Below, in pieces: positions 20,890 through 33,409 of a DNA stretch of 64,000 nt; within the stretch, counting starts at the first letter, position 1, and each line of letters starts with the position of its first letter. The notes beneath the pieces were generated by a model. That model saw only the letters and a program-made list of their open reading frames with translations. It ran no database searches and was not told the origin of the DNA. This stretch comes from Distichodus sexfasciatus (lineage: Eukaryota > Chordata > Actinopteri > Characiformes > Distichodontidae). Position numbers and translations under genes: made by a program. The DNA is taken from contig JAVGVS010000002.1 of the NCBI GenBank assembly GCA_032718565.1, positions 7,654,560 to 7,718,559 on the forward strand, given 5' to 3'.

Positions 20890-22830
20890 GTAGGTAATGT
20901 TTGGGAAAACATTACATGTTATTTTAGTCAAGTTAATTAAAAGTCTTTTATATTTAGTTTTATAAAACATGTATGTGACAAATGATGGCCAAATATTATT
21001 ATTAAGTGTGTGTTCTGGAATACATATTGTAGGAAGCAATGTGGCAAAAACATGGTATAGTATTTTTTTTTTTTTTTACGTGTTTCTTCACATTTTTAAA
21101 TCATGTTGTTCTGCACAAACTGTATGAGAAAAAGGTTTATTTTAAGTTAAAGAAATCAAGATTGGGGAGAGATTTAAATGAAAGATGGGGTTTTCAATAT
21201 TATGTTTATACTGTATGCATCTGACATATGACCTGTATAGCTCAAACCCTCTTCTCCTCTGTGTTTGTGTGTGTGTGTGTATGTGTGTTGGAGGAGTCAG
21301 TCATCCTGAGAGGATAATTAAGTGCTCTTGCATGGTCATTGTGTAAAAGGCGGAGCAGAGAGGTGACGCTGATGTGTCTTAAGCAGTTTCATTGCTGTGA
21401 TTACTGGTGCTTTAAATTCATCTATTAGTGAACAATTAGGGCTGATTGCTCTCCTTTTTGTCTCCTCGCAGCATCAGAAATCTGCCACGCTCTCTTCATC
21501 TACACAGATGCAAATCCAGGGCAATTAGCAGCGTTTCTGATTGTGCATCAGCCTTCCCTATTACCAAACATCCACTTCTGATACCAGTGACGTCAAGACT
21601 CATATTTATTTGCACCAACAAAACGAATGTGAGCGGATAGACAGAGAGAGAGAGACAGAGAGACAGACACAGAGAGAGAGAACGGAAGGCAACAGACGTG
21701 AAACGGCAATCACGCTTGATTAATAAACACGGTCACCTTTCAGAGAGTAATGGAGGCTTTCTGCTGACAAGCTTTTAGAGTCAACTGTCTGATTAAAGCT
21801 AACTGGGAATAAGAAAAGAAAAGACTTTTTATTATATACGTAACCAGTTACAGATATTGGACCTAATTTTCAGGAGATTAGCACATGAGATGTGAAAAGT
21901 TCAGCTAGTTAGGTTCATTTCTCATGGGAAGAAGTTACTAATATGGACCAAAACTTGTTCTGCTTCTATTTTCCTTGTTATTTGAATTATAAGTGAATAT
22001 TAACCTTGAGAAACCAAACTGTTTAATTTCAGTGCTTACTAGTGCAGTTCACATTAGGTATATATATCTGTATATATACACACACACACAAACACATCAT
22101 TCATCTCTCTCTCTCACACTGCTTCCTTCTCAACTTCTATTTCTCTTTCTTTTCTCCTCTCTTTCTTGCCTCTTTACATTTCATTCATATATCATCAGAT
22201 TTATTCCTTTTGAAAATTAGACATCTCATAGGAATAGCCCAGCTGGTGTACCGTAGAGGGCAGTGGTGATGCAGGACTGCTGCTGAGGCTCATGGCTGTG
22301 TTGTGAATAGTCCTGTATGTGTGAGTGTGTGTGGGTCGGGGGGACAGGAGAGCGTCTGCTGCAGGGTGTGGTGCAGTGGGGAGAGTTAATGTACTCACCA
22401 GCTTGTACGTGTCACTGTGATCGCCCTCCTACATGACAAGCAGGGAGGAGTGTGATGGGGTGAAAAAGGCAGACTGCTCACAGCTACGGCTCGGCTTGAT
22501 CATGACACAGCCGCTGCAGTGAAGTTCAGTCCCGCATCTGCCACTCGCTTTGCACTGCTAAAGGGTCACTTGCATGCGTCTACCAGTGAATTAAGCTTCA
22601 TTAATTGATTCCCATATTAGCCTTTCTGACTGGTCCTTTAAGACAAAGTGTGGACATTACTGTGAAGTTATTTGGGTAATTAACCACTTGCCTTGTATAC
22701 CTGAAATCAAAGTGTTTAATAGTATCCATGATGGAAAGAGAATCTATTTAAGAAAAATTAAATAACAAAAAATTGTGGGATTTTTCTACCATGTGTGTTC
22801 ATAACCCCTGGTCTCTGCTCTTGTCTCCAC
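20890..22830. other. intronic DNA with a candidate conserved block at 21290-21560
   Basis: Positions 21290-21560 are repeat-free and hold homeodomain-like cores (GATAATTAAG, AACAATTAGG, GGCAATTAGC) and TGCAAAT-like sites. The rest contains short TG, GA and TC simple repeats (21262, 21640, 22075-22160) and a CTCF-like site at 22250. Confidence 0.35.
22250..22264 (+). promoter_or_regulatory. possible CTCF site, plus orientation
   Basis: ACCGTAGAGGGCAGT matches 13 of 15 core positions. It lies about 570 bp upstream of the TAFA5 exon at 22833. This is a motif match only. Confidence 0.3.
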
Positions 22831-22832
22831 AG

Positions 22833-22960
22833 CTCGCATTGTGAAGACTAAACAGTGGTGTGACATGGTCCCATGTTTGGAAGATGAAGGCTGTGACCTT
22901 CTGGTGAACAGGTCAGGTTGGACTTGTACACAGCCTGGAGGCCGAGTCAAAACCACCACG
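22833..22960 (+). CDS. tafa5: TAFA5 (FAM19A5) internal coding exon, C-terminal cysteine-rich segment
   Basis: This 128-bp exon encodes 42 codons after a 2-base start that completes an Ala codon split across the splice junction. It is preceded by a pyrimidine-rich acceptor ending TCCACAG and followed by the donor GTGAGT at 22961. The peptide runs RIVKTKQWCDMVPCLEDEGC, then DLLVNRSGWTCTQPGGRVKT and TT. It has four cysteines (exon residues 9, 14, 20, 31), two tryptophans and the basic KTKQW start. From knowledge of the family, this matches the end of TAFA5, a small secreted, disulfide-rich, brain-enriched protein; other TAFA paralogues differ clearly in this segment. Compared with the mammalian protein as I remember it, the changes are conservative (Ile or Leu to Val) plus one Gly to Asp. 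Residues NRS form an N-glycosylation sequon. The upstream exons (signal peptide, CXC motif) were not found in the window. Confidence 0.95.
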
Positions 22961-23479
22961 GTGAGTTTCCCCGATCACAGCAGCTTTCTCTTTATCACAG
23001 AGGGGTTTATAAAAGGGACATTCCGCTCAACAATGTCAATGTTGCTAAGAATTACTTACTGTGACTTTAAAGTTGGTCCCTTTAACCTATTTTATGGTGT
23101 GTGCTTATTCGGGTAGCCCTGGTTAGAGATGGAAACTAAAAGAAAGTTGCTATTTTGCAGATATATCCTTTGCTCCTAAAAGCCAGCCTCACGCTTCTAT
23201 GGCATGGTCCAAACAAAAGAACTGGCAGCGTATGGCTCTTAAAATGCAGATCCAATAGAAAAACCATTAAGTTCTCTTCCGTAACTAGAGTTTGTGAGAT
23301 TTACTTACTTATTTGTGGCAATGAGAGAAACATTGGAATTGGCTTCTCATTCTATCAGTTCTGATTAAACTGCGTAAGAAGACTTTCACCAGTAATGAAG
23401 AGAGTACATGGGTGATTGTGAAAGTTACAAAACAGAGTAAGAGAGAGAGAAAATGTGTATGTGTGTGTGTGTGTAAGAG

Positions 23480-23700
23480 AGAGAGAGTTTCTGCAACTCT
23501 CTGCAGCTCCTGTCTCTGCTGTCATCCGTAATTAAAGCCGCTTAATTTGGGCTCATTCGTTATGCACTGCTCATTTGCATCCAGTTTGGTCTTTAATGTC
23601 AGTCGGTGAACTTAAGCACACTCAGGGCTGAAGTAACATTCCCATTGAATTTTAGTCATCTGTTGACTAACTTGTTTACCACGTCCCACCTTAAGAAAAT
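23480..23700. other. unique block with an octamer, candidate enhancer
   Basis: ATTTGCAT at 23573-23580 is a perfect POU octamer, with CGTAATTAAAG and CTTAATTTGG nearby. The block lies about 520 bp after the TAFA5 exon. This is a motif-based inference. Confidence 0.3.
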
Positions 23701-24140
23701 AACACAGAGAGGAGAGAGAGGCAGAAAGAGAGAGAGAGAGCGAGTTTGGGGTGTAACTGTATGATTTATTGCATGCTTCAAAATGAAGTTTTTAAATTAA
23801 GAAAAAAATTACAAAGTTGGAAATTCGGAATAGTTTGTATCTGTAGAAACAAAAAAAGATACACAGTAAGATTTTAACTCTTTAATATCACAAAAACATG
23901 TCTTATATATTTTTTGTATTACTAATTCAACCTGATGTGCTTACTTTTCATTCACATCTGTACCTGCAGGCCACTAGACAAGATTTGCTACTACCAATAG
24001 CTCAGATTCTAGGCATTAGTAAAGTGTATAAGTGTATATGATGAGTGCTGAGTAGACATGAGGTCTTAAGTTTAAACACAAACAACCCTACTAATACTTA
24101 AATCATTTTTAAAACTTTTATATTTTGCTTTTATATACTT

Positions 24141-24354
24141 GCTTATCGGCCAATTTAGAGTTGCCAATTAACCTATAGTGCATGCTGTTGGACTATGGGA
24201 GGAAACTGGAGCACCTGGAAACCAGAAACCCACGTGGACAAGAGAAAAGCATGCATACTCTACACAGAAAGGCTCTACGACTGACCCAGGAATCAAACCC
24301 AGGACCTTCTCACTGAGAGGTGGCAGCACCTACCACTGCGCCACTGTGCCGCCC
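24141..24354 (-). mobile_element. DANA/mermaid-like SINE, copy 4
   Basis: On the minus strand it begins GGGCGGCACAGTGGCGCAGT, the clearest head in the window, then CCTGGGTTTGATTCCTGGG, GTAGAGTATGCATGCT and CCCATAGTCCAACAGCATGC. The 3' third is missing. Confidence 0.85.
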
Positions 24355-25319
24355 AATAACGTATTTATAACCATATATTCAAACTGTACAGCTAGGAATG
24401 CGTTATTAATATCTTTAAGTCAATAGTCTATTGTGTAAAACTTAGTTCCAGACAAGCAGGAGCATTGTTTCCATTCAAAATAATCTGCCCTTTATAAGGA
24501 CCTTGGACAGTGCCTGAGAGGAGACTCTCACCCTCTTTTATTTCAGCAGGTCAGACAGAAGGCCAGTGAAATGAGTAGAGGCCTGTCTTTGTGGAGACAG
24601 ATGTACGAGATTTGTCATATTGGAATGGAGGGCGGTGTAGATCCCCCCACACTCCGTCCTGAATGTTTTAGGCCTGGCTCGGGCACAGGGGCCCAGAGGC
24701 ATGTTAACTTCATTCTGATTCTGTCCCATGTGGAGGAAGGCGCTTGACTTTGTGTCGAGTTACACAAGCCCGTGGAGTATGTGCGCTCCTGTTAGCAAAG
24801 GACATGACATCTAATACAGTGCTGTATCTGCAGCCATGTGTTTTGCAGGGAGTCGGCAGGTTTTTTTTTTTTTTTTGCTATTTTAGTGCACTATGTGCAT
24901 TATGGCCAAGTTACAACAGTTTCTTGGCTAGAGCTAGTGCTTCTCATATTTTTTATTGTCAAAAGGATTCATCATATTCTTTGTCACTGTGACATTTTTC
25001 AGTGTATAATAAGAGAACATGCACGTTCAGGGTGCTGCAAAATATCAGCATTAATGCCTACATCATGCCAGCTTCTAACAGACAGGATTTAGAAGTTATA
25101 TGGCAATATATAAATCATAAATTATTATGGTAATATATAAATGAAAATCTGCAGGCCATAGCAGAACGAGACCATTACTTCATATTGTACACTATGTTTC
25201 ATTTTTTAAAATGTCATCAAATTATAGAATGTTATTATTCTATTGATATGCTGTGTAAAACACCACATAAACATATTTTTTGGAGACTTGGCATGTTCTG
25301 CTGTACAGGAAAGGCATGG

Positions 25320-25431
25320 GGCCGAGACAGAGGAGCGAGGGCTAGAGAGAGATGTAGAGAGGAGAGGTGAGAAGAAGATATAGGGAGAGAGAGGGAGAGA
25401 GACTGAAATGGTGTCCTGAAATAAGGGAGAA

Positions 25432-25471
<40 letters not shown>

Positions 25472-25891
25472 AGAAAAAGAATGCTGTACTGAGCTAAATT
25501 ACTACTCAGTAATAAAAGCCAGGTGTCCCTGGATGCTGCATTTGAATAAACACTCATTAGCACCATCCTCTTAGTGAACGACTCGTTACAGTTCCTCTCC
25601 TCCCACAGGAATAACAGGATTCATATGCGACTGTGGCCGCCTCCATTTTAATGGCAGTTTGGCCTGAGTTTTTCCCATCTCTGACTATCTCTACCCTGAG
25701 CCCCACATCATCAGCCAGACTTCAGCTAGCCTGGACCCACGAAGCAGCTAAAAGCACAGCAAAACCTCAGCTCATCCCATCAAATCTGAGCTTATGTGGA
25801 ACGATTCAAACAAGCCAGAGCATGAGCATGAGGGAGATAAAGGTTTAAGAATAGACATGAGAGGTAGAGACGCAGAATGAGGGAGAGAGGG

Positions 25892-25930
<39 letters not shown>
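25320..25930. repeat. GA-rich simple repeats
   Basis: (GA)n tracts lie at 25438-25468 and 25900-25924 in a purine-rich neighbourhood, with unique DNA between them. Ser-Leu antisense frames are artefacts. Confidence 0.85.
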
Positions 25931-26427
25931 ACCATTACCCCCTATTAGCATGAAGTCCATTTAACTTATTCAAGTCATTTCTAAATCAGAGCACATCAGC
26001 AGTCTCTGTTCTTTTCTGCGAGGCTCCTGACAGAGAGGAGATGATGGGTATGGCCTCCGAGCTTTCCACTGTATTATCTTTGGAAACGGTAATTTCATCA
26101 GGCCCGCCAGCAGATGACAGGGCTGAGAAATTACAGGTGTGTGAAGCAGCATGCTGTCTTTCTGTAGTTTAATCCAGCTGCATACTTTTGGCTGCACCAC
26201 ATTGCTTGGTGCATTACAAAAATGCGTCTGACTGAGGTGATTAATTAATTGTTCATACCCTCAACCCAAACAGGTTTCAAAAGTGTAAATTCATATAAAG
26301 GTCAGTGTTTTTTTAAATAGGAAAGTTGCAAGAATGTTGAAATTTAAATGCCATGTCCTGTCAAAAGTCAAATATTTGATTAATTCTACATTATTATACT
26401 TTTTAAATTAACATTATACTAGTATAT

Positions 26428-27067
26428 AGTGCTGGGCGATAAAACAATCTCAATTTTTTTATCAAGATAAATGTGATGACGATAGGGATGATAAACATAG
26501 GCTATAAAATTCGATCACACTTTTTGAGTGGACTTAGCATAATGTCAGCACAACAGCCAATTGCGGCTGACGATGCAAATTTGCCCATTGCACATGAAGA
26601 AGCCACATGGTAAACATTAGCGAAGTAGTTGGGCATGTAAGAAAATATGTCAGACAACCAGGACGTCGTGGTGAGTGAAGGAGGGGATGAAAATGCAGGG
26701 TTTCCTGCAGTGCTTTATAGTTAAAGCAGCCGCTTGGACAAAAAATGCCTCTTGCCTTGACTACACCCTACAACCCACACTCTGTTGCTAGCCAATCAAA
26801 ATCGAGTAAGCGGTTTTTAAACATTTTGAAAACTTGAAAATCAGTAATTTAAGAGAATTTTGTGTCTATATTGTTTGTGCCATTTGTTGAAAATAAATCT
26901 TATTTGTTTACTATTGTTTGATTATTTTAATTCGTTCATTCAGTTTGTATAAGAATACAAAAAACCCAAACATATTATGACAATATATCATGATAATTAT
27001 CGAAATCGATCTACAGTATATGACAAAAATATTGTGATAATACTTTTATTCATATCACCCAGCTCTA
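26428..27067. mobile_element. hAT MITE with a perfect 8-bp target duplication
   Basis: CTAGTATA occurs at 26420-26427 and 27068-27075. The element starts TAGTGCTGGGCGATA and ends TATCACCCAGCTCTA, forming inverted ends of the common fish CTGGGCGATA type. The 640-bp interior has no transposase. The perfect target duplication suggests a fairly recent insertion. Confidence 0.8.
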
Positions 27068-27249
27068 CTAGTATATTCATTTGGTTCTTTCAAATCTGCA
27101 CGCCTTATGTAGTCCACTGATTTCTGAATCGCATCCCCAACACTTAAATTACATATAAAACTATCAAAATCAGCCACAGATTTGACAGCCACACTAGCAA
27201 AATGACAGATTTGAAGATATTTAGGAGAAAAAACTCCCAAATCTTAATA

Positions 27250-28710
27250 ATTGAACTCATTAATCTTCATCTTTACACGCTCCTTCTTTGCCTAATGCTC
27301 TGATTATACTATCAGAGCGAGTGGGCCCTTAATCAGCCGTTGGGCTCTTTGATGATTGGGGGTATTTAATCATCAGAGAAGAGGCTTGGAGTCCACGGCA
27401 TCCGCCGTGAGCGAAAGATGCTGATTATGGCCATTGGAGACATGATGAGGGCCGACGCACTGGAATCGAGGCTGTTTGCTTGTCGGTCTCTTGTCTCTCT
27501 CGTCTCCCGTCTCTTACAGGGATGCACAAGTCGTGTCTCATCTAGCAGCTAGGAGGCTAGAGTGATGAATCACGAGAGTCGTTCCACGAAATTCAGTGTG
27601 AGTGGATTGTTAGTGTCAGTGCACTTGCCTGTCAGAATCTGTGGTCATAAAAGGCTGGTAAGAACCCGGGTAGCGAGTAGAAAGTGGAGTGCTGGGATGG
27701 TTTTGGGGGGTGGGGGATGCAGAGATGGCGCTTACCCCGGTGCTGGGGCCTGTGTAATTGATCCCATTGGGCCTGGCTGGCACCGCAGGACACATCCCAA
27801 CCCAGGGTCGAACAGAATCGCTGTGGAGACGACAGCTGCTTTTCCATGCAAACAGCCTCGGCTCGCAGCAAACCATTAGTGCCCACTGCCAGCTTGCATC
27901 TGGACGCGCCAAGTCAGCAGCCCGGCCCTCGCCACCTTCGTTTTGAGACCCCTTTAATAAAAAAAGAAAAAGTGCAGCTGAGAGTGGAAATTACATTTGG
28001 GCTATTTTTGGCCTTGCTAAAAAAAATCTACTATCATTACCAAATCAGTACAGCATAGAGGAAGATTTCTAATAACATGAAGGGGATATGAAATTTTGCA
28101 CACAGTTTGTTGGATGTCTCTAATTGGTTTTTACTCAACGTTTTTTGTAACCACAGCTCCGTTCAACCTTGCACCCGGCATTTGTTACTGACCAAGCTAC
28201 TCGTTTAGTCTGAACAAAGCAGGATGCCAGCATGGGGCTGTTTCTTTGCCATCCGGGCAACATCCTATTCATCTCCATCGAACAGGCCGAGTTCTGCCAA
28301 GAAATTGGGAGGAAAAAGCGAGCAGCCGTGTTAAAAGAGACATGCTTTTGTTGAGTGCTGCTCATTTGTCCATTCTTGCAACACGAGGTGTCATAATGGC
28401 TGCCTGACTAAACACTTTACTGCTGTAGACAACGGCCCCGCTTAGGCTCGGCCAGAAGAGCTCGGCAGGGCCGCTGTTGATTTATTCTCTGCTTCACCCC
28501 TGGCCGTAAACATGCCAACCTCCCCTCCCGCCCTGATTGCAGGCACTGTGACGTGATGGGAGTCTCCCGGCTCCAAATCCATTCTGTCCTGAAACGTGCG
28601 GGGAGACACTGGCGAACCTGGCAAACAGTCAAATATCAGTCACTGGTGCAGAGCAGACACGATCCGATCCCAACCGCCGCCAACGTAGAAAGGTAATAAT
28701 CCTCCAAACG
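27250..28710. other. unique GC-richer intronic blocks, candidate conserved elements
   Basis: Repeat-free stretches lie at 27260-27480, 27540-27960 and 28120-28640, separated by short AT-rich DNA. The blocks have AATCAGCC and TTTAATCATC homeodomain-like cores and an overlapping set of short frames with no recognised protein. Confidence 0.3.
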
Positions 28711-29604
28711 TGCAAATTTGATTTATGCAAATGTCACTAGATCAAACTGAGCAATTTCAAATGTGAGACGATAACATACTGCATTGGTTGATAATAAAAC
28801 TCTGTTTGTCCATAGAATATATATCAGTATAAAGATACAGTTAAATAATCTTATTTACATAGACAGTTGTAATAAATAATTAATACTACAACGTCTTACT
28901 CCAATCCACAACTTAACTGAGCTTCTTTAAGGAGTCTTCTTCCAAACTTAACAGAGGTCCAAAAATAAAATCCTTGCAAACCACTCTTAAAGAACAATCC
29001 ATGCAAAGACACTAATGTTAATAAAATTAAATGCAAGGCAGAGCAAGCTCAGGACACACTTTTATATGGCACACAAAGACGTCATTATATTTACTTCTCA
29101 GGAATAAAATGGAAATCACAGTAAAAGTGAATTAAAAGAAAATAATAGAATAGTATAAAGTTAAAGGCACAGGCTTATGTTTTCATAAACCTCTGAGGCC
29201 AGGACGTCTTTATGCTGTTGCAGCAGAACAATAGCGATAATTACTGCACACACAGCCCACAGTGTAACTAGGCTGATTATTCTGAACATAGACACAGCTC
29301 ACAGCTGTCTGATATCATCATTAACTGGACTAGCAACACCAGCACTGGAAATAAAACTGCCCGTCCTACATTTCTATTGTTAGGAAACTTTGAGTCGTGC
29401 AAAAATTCCCAGCATCAGTATTTTTGCCAGCACTATTGCCGCTGCAATCAAATGTTATTCTGTGCTATTTCTGACCCCAGCACAGACACTGGCTTAGTGG
29501 AGGTTTGCTGCAAGAGACTCCGCTTTAAAAACCGATAAAACAATTTGCAATTGTTAGTGGCTGGTAGACAAGAAACATAATTAACATTTTATTTGATTCA
29601 TATT
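28710..29604. other. AT-rich intronic DNA
   Basis: No gene, repeat or motif was recognised. Confidence 0.5.
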
Positions 29605-29689
29605 ACCGCATTTATCCAGAGATCCAGAGATCCTGACTTCCATTTCTCAATTACAGGGACAAGTATCTGACCACTAGTCAACCACCACT
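29605..29689 (-). mobile_element. SINE family C fragment
   Basis: On the minus strand GGTTGACTAGTGGTCAGATA leads to CTGTAATTGAGAAATGG and a CTCTGGATAA-type end. The middle of the element is missing. Confidence 0.5.
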
Positions 29690-30296
29690 ACAACTTTTGG
29701 TGAAATATTTTATTAATTGGCACATCCAGCCTCAGGGGGGATTTAACTGTAATATGGGCAATGTCCCATGACCATTATGGTTAATATATTTTACTTTGAT
29801 AAGCATTTAAAGTAAATATATGGTCCTGTATGCTCTCAGAGAACTTCAATTCACAGTTCACAGAGCTCAGATCTGAGCCTGGCAAGTCTTTAGATAGACT
29901 CTCTAATCAGTGATCACCTGAGCACTGATCATTCGTCTGGAAATCTGGAAACAATTTGTTTGCCTTGTTCTTGAACCTGCATTAACATTATGGTCTGACT
30001 GTTTAATTTTTAACTTTTGACTTTTAACTTACATTTCCCTCAGATTTGAATCTGTCTATAAATTCTACTCAGCTGTATACCAGCTTGTGCATGTTCCCAG
30101 TCACAGCTTTTAAAGACTTGCTTATTATACCAAGACGATTTGAGATATTTGTTCATGGCCTAGCCACTCTTGCCCTGTGACTAAATACTAAATTCAAAAT
30201 GAACATGCATTTAAGCTATTTATGGCAACCAAAATTCAATGTTGAAGCACCTCCTTCATGTCTCCATCCATGTATCTGCCACACATCACGGCTAAA

Positions 30297-30496
30297 ATTC
30301 AATTCAAATTTATTTATATAGCGCTCTTAACAACAGTCATTGTCACAAAGCACTTTACATATAACCGGCCTAAATCCCCAACAAGCGTGCCTGAGGCGAC
30401 AGTGGCAAGGAAAAACTCCCTCTAACAGGAAGAAACCCTGAGAGGAACTAGACTCGGAAGCAGAACCCATCCTCCTCTGGGCGACCGGGCGCACGA
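30297..30496 (+). mobile_element. ubiquitous teleost interspersed repeat (family D)
   Basis: It begins ATTCAATTCAAATTTATTTA then TATAGCGC, followed by CACAAAGCACTTTACA, GGCGACAGTGGCAAGGAAAA, ACTCCCTCTAACAGGAAGAA and GAGAGGAACTAGACTC. This string recurs throughout fish genomes. The class of the parent element is not settled from this copy. Confidence 0.7.
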
Positions 30497-31559
30497 ACAT
30501 TTGATACACAGCAAGCATTAGTTCAAGATGAATCGTTATCAAAAGATTTCTTAAACCTGGGGCTTCATCTTTATGCCGAGGGGTAGTACAAAGAGACAAA
30601 CAAAACAAAAAAAATGTTTTGAATCGGCACACCTAGTGTCATGAGGGTTTAAACTGTAAAGCGGGCGATGTGCCATAATCATTCTGAGTAACCTATTTTA
30701 GTTTGAATGCATTATATTGATTGTACGTTCTACATGCTGTGTGCACAGTCTCAGTTACACCTTCTGTTCTGAATGTGTTACGGGTGTAAAGGAAGTGTAT
30801 TCCACTGGAAAAAAAATAAAATAAAACTGATATTACCCAAAAAAGTAAGCAGTTAGACAGTCTGTCGGTCTGTGACATTTTAAGATGCAAGTTCAGTCAG
30901 GCAAAATGTCAGCTCGAGGCCATATGCTACACTGTGCTTGTTTACCATGTGGAACATTCAGGTTAAAACCTCCAAATGCACTGCAAATTGCAGTCTCTCC
31001 CCCCCCCCCCACCCCACTCCCTCTCTCTGGCTTCCCTTGTGAGTGCGTCTGCATGTTTTCACACACCTCATCTTACTTGCTGCTGCCTCTCTCACTTGAT
31101 CCAAAAAACAGCCCACGTGTGTGATGTGAAATTTAGCAGAAACCCTCTTTCCCTGCTTGTTATCTTCCCCTGCTTAAGAGCAGACCCTGATGACAAAGAT
31201 CAATACGTATTGATTGTGGTATCCTAAAGCCTCAGTGGTGAGACTGTTTGTGGCATTTTGAATAAACTGAATTTCCGTACTGTCATGAGACCCTGGCTGT
31301 CTAAAAACCCATTGTCTGCCTGTCTGTGCCATCCCAAGAAGCTGTTTTTCTCCTCATAAAATGAGTCTTAACAGAGAAAGTCTAAACACTGTGTTCCTAC
31401 TTTCTATCCAGTTTACTTAGAAAATTGCTTCATTGTTCCATGAGTACATTCTTAGCTGTCTGCATGAAACTGTAGCACATACATAATTTAAAAGCTCACA
31501 GAAATTCATTTTCCAATCTGAGATTAAGAAAGATTTCCAAATTGATGCCCATTTCTGCT

Positions 31560-32250
31560 TTTCTCTATCCCTGCCTGCTTTCCTCTAGCCCCATCACATC
31601 TCAACGCTCCCCGCAAATTCACCAGTACAATTAGTTTGCCATAAAAATGCCTGAAGCTAGCTGGAGTCTCAAAGCTTGAAATAATGGAGGGATGTTGTGT
31701 ACTGACAGTTAAGTGATGTTTTTCTGGTGCGTTAATTACCTAAGGGCTGTGGTGCAGTATTAGAAATGACGTGGCCTTGTCTTTAGCCTCGATCCTCTTG
31801 GGTCATCCCGTCACTTTCCTGCAGGAGCCAGTGGCATTAGCCTATTAAATTGGGGTTCATTTAGATCCTGATTGCTCTGTCCCTGCTGCACTGGCATCAG
31901 ATGCACTCATTCTTAATCCGGCACCTGCCTCTTTGATGCCAGCCTGGTCCCTGTGCAGTTGTCAAGAGTTCATTGTTATAAATTAAAGCCATTTGCCGTC
32001 TCGGAAGCTTTCACCGCCATTATCGCATTGGCAGAGAGAGCTCAAATATCACAAAATGGTTAGATAGCTTTAGCTTCGCGTTGTAACTGACAGTTCAAAT
32101 GATAGAAGGCATCAGTTTCATTTGGCCTCTGGCTTCTAAAGCTACAGTGAGTTGATTACAAGTCAACTGGGTGCTTTTTTCATTTTGAATGCATCTGAGC
32201 TCCTCATATAGATTTAGCTAAAATGGCAGCCGTGCCACCTGCTGTTCAAA
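31560..32250. other. unique block, strongest candidate conserved non-coding element in the intron
   Basis: Nearly 700 bp is repeat-free with dense homeodomain-type cores (CCTATTAAATTG, TTAATCCGG, GTTAATTACC) between AT-rich repetitive flanks. It lies 1.2-1.9 kb before the terminal TAFA5 exon. No coding frame was seen. Confidence 0.4.
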
Positions 32251-32351
32251 CTCGGCATTTGGTCTGAAGCTAACCAGGTTGGATCCTGGCCAGAAATTGT
32301 ATGGGACCAAGTAGGAAAGCTGGGTTTCTGATGTCAAGGGTGTGGATGGGA

Positions 32352-32367
32352 CCAACAGGGGGCACTA
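32352..32367 (+). promoter_or_regulatory. possible CTCF site, plus orientation
   Basis: CCAACAGGGGGCACTA matches 14 of 15 positions of the CTCF core CCASYAGRGGGCRSY. It lies in the last intron, 1.05 kb before the terminal exon. Occupancy is unknown. Confidence 0.45.
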
Positions 32368-32797
32368 TCCAGTGTTGTGTGTTGCTCTCAGTGCACAGAT
32401 GCGGTCCTGGGGAACACTGAGCCTCATTTACCAATGTTTTCCTAAGTTGTTTTTTGAAATTTGATCTCCAGAAATTAAGACATTTAATGCACCTATCCAA
32501 GTATTAATCAATTCAACTGTGGAATTAAAAAAACCCCGATAAGCTAATGTTTTGAAAGAAGCATGCAATGAAATTTGTTCTTCACCATTTGTACATACCT
32601 AAGAACAAATCTCAAATAGTAAAAAGCATTGGTGAATGTCAGAATCTTTGTCAAAACTGCTTAAGTGGGTTGTAAGAATAAATGTCTTCTTAAGAACCTT
32701 TGTTGAACAAGGCTTATTGTGCTAGAAAATAAGCACTGTCCTTCTGTAAAGATGTAAAAGTAGTAACCTGACCCTCTGAGCTCATGATAGAATAATA

Positions 32798-32991
32798 ATT
32801 TACATTTATGGCATTTATCAAACACTCTCATCAAGAGCTACTTCCAATTCATAATTCGAATTACAGGGATAGTTTTCCCTGGAGCAACTTGTGGTTAAGG
32901 GTCTTGCTCATGTATGGTGGTAGTGCCAGAGATAAGATTTGAATCAACAAACTCTTGGGTCAAGTATCCTACAACAAGGCTACAGAGCCAA
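32798..32991 (-). mobile_element. SINE family C copy
   Basis: The minus strand shows TTGGCTCTGTAGCC...AAATCTTATCTCTGGCACTA, ATGAGCAAGACCCTTAACCA, AACTATCCCTGTAATTCG and a CATAAATGTAAA end. It lacks a clear target duplication. Confidence 0.7.
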
Positions 32992-33138
32992 TGTTGTGCC
33001 TGAAATTGTCCACCATGGCCTGTTCAAAACTTTTAATCTCGAATTGCTGAATTTCTCCTGTCTCTTCATCACCTTATCTAATGTGTAGTGAATGTACTTG
33101 TGCAGAATGGCTGCTGTTGCATTATCTAGGTGAAGCTG

Positions 33139-33283
33139 CCTAGGTGGTCAGAGACTCTCCTTTAGTCAAAGAAGTTCAAGTCTAGCTCTATCCTACTGCC
33201 AGGACTACCAACACTGGACCCCCAAGCAAGGTCCTTAACGCCAAGTGGCTGTTACCGCCATTAGGAAAGGAAAGTCACTTTGT
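33139..33283 (+). mobile_element. SINE family C copy, truncated
   Basis: It carries TGCCTAGGTGGTCAGAGACT, ACCAACACTGGACCCCCAAG, CAAGGTCCTTAACGCCAAG and AAAGTCACTTTG. It ends about 125 bp before the terminal TAFA5 exon. Confidence 0.65.
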
Positions 33284-33409
33284 ATATCAGTATCTATTAA
33301 AAGCTACACATTGCTGACTCTAAACTGCCTCTATAAAGTGCTTTGTGTGTCACATATAACATTCTTTCATATTCATAAGCATGCGATGCGTGTCCATGTG
33401 TGTCCACAG

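Larger units (their letters stand above)
1..22832 (+). other. tafa5: 3' part of the upstream TAFA5 intron (inferred)
   Basis: The exon at 22833 needs an upstream exon ending in G that encodes the earlier cysteines (the CXC region and the conserved ACVDA end). I looked for that pattern followed by a donor on the + strand in 1-22832 and did not find it. This stretch is therefore most simply the 3' part of a long intron. An alternative first exon hidden here cannot be excluded. Confidence 0.6.
22961..33409 (+). other. tafa5: last intron of TAFA5
   Basis: This 10.4-kb intron is bounded by GTGAGT and CCACAG. It contains a DANA-like SINE (24141), a hAT MITE (26428), a ubiquitous teleost repeat (30297), SINE fragments (29605, 32798, 33139) and unique blocks at about 23480, 27250-28700 and 31560-32250. 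Reading into the intron from the exon stays open for 51 codons, to 23113. No additional exon was recognised. Confidence 0.8.
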
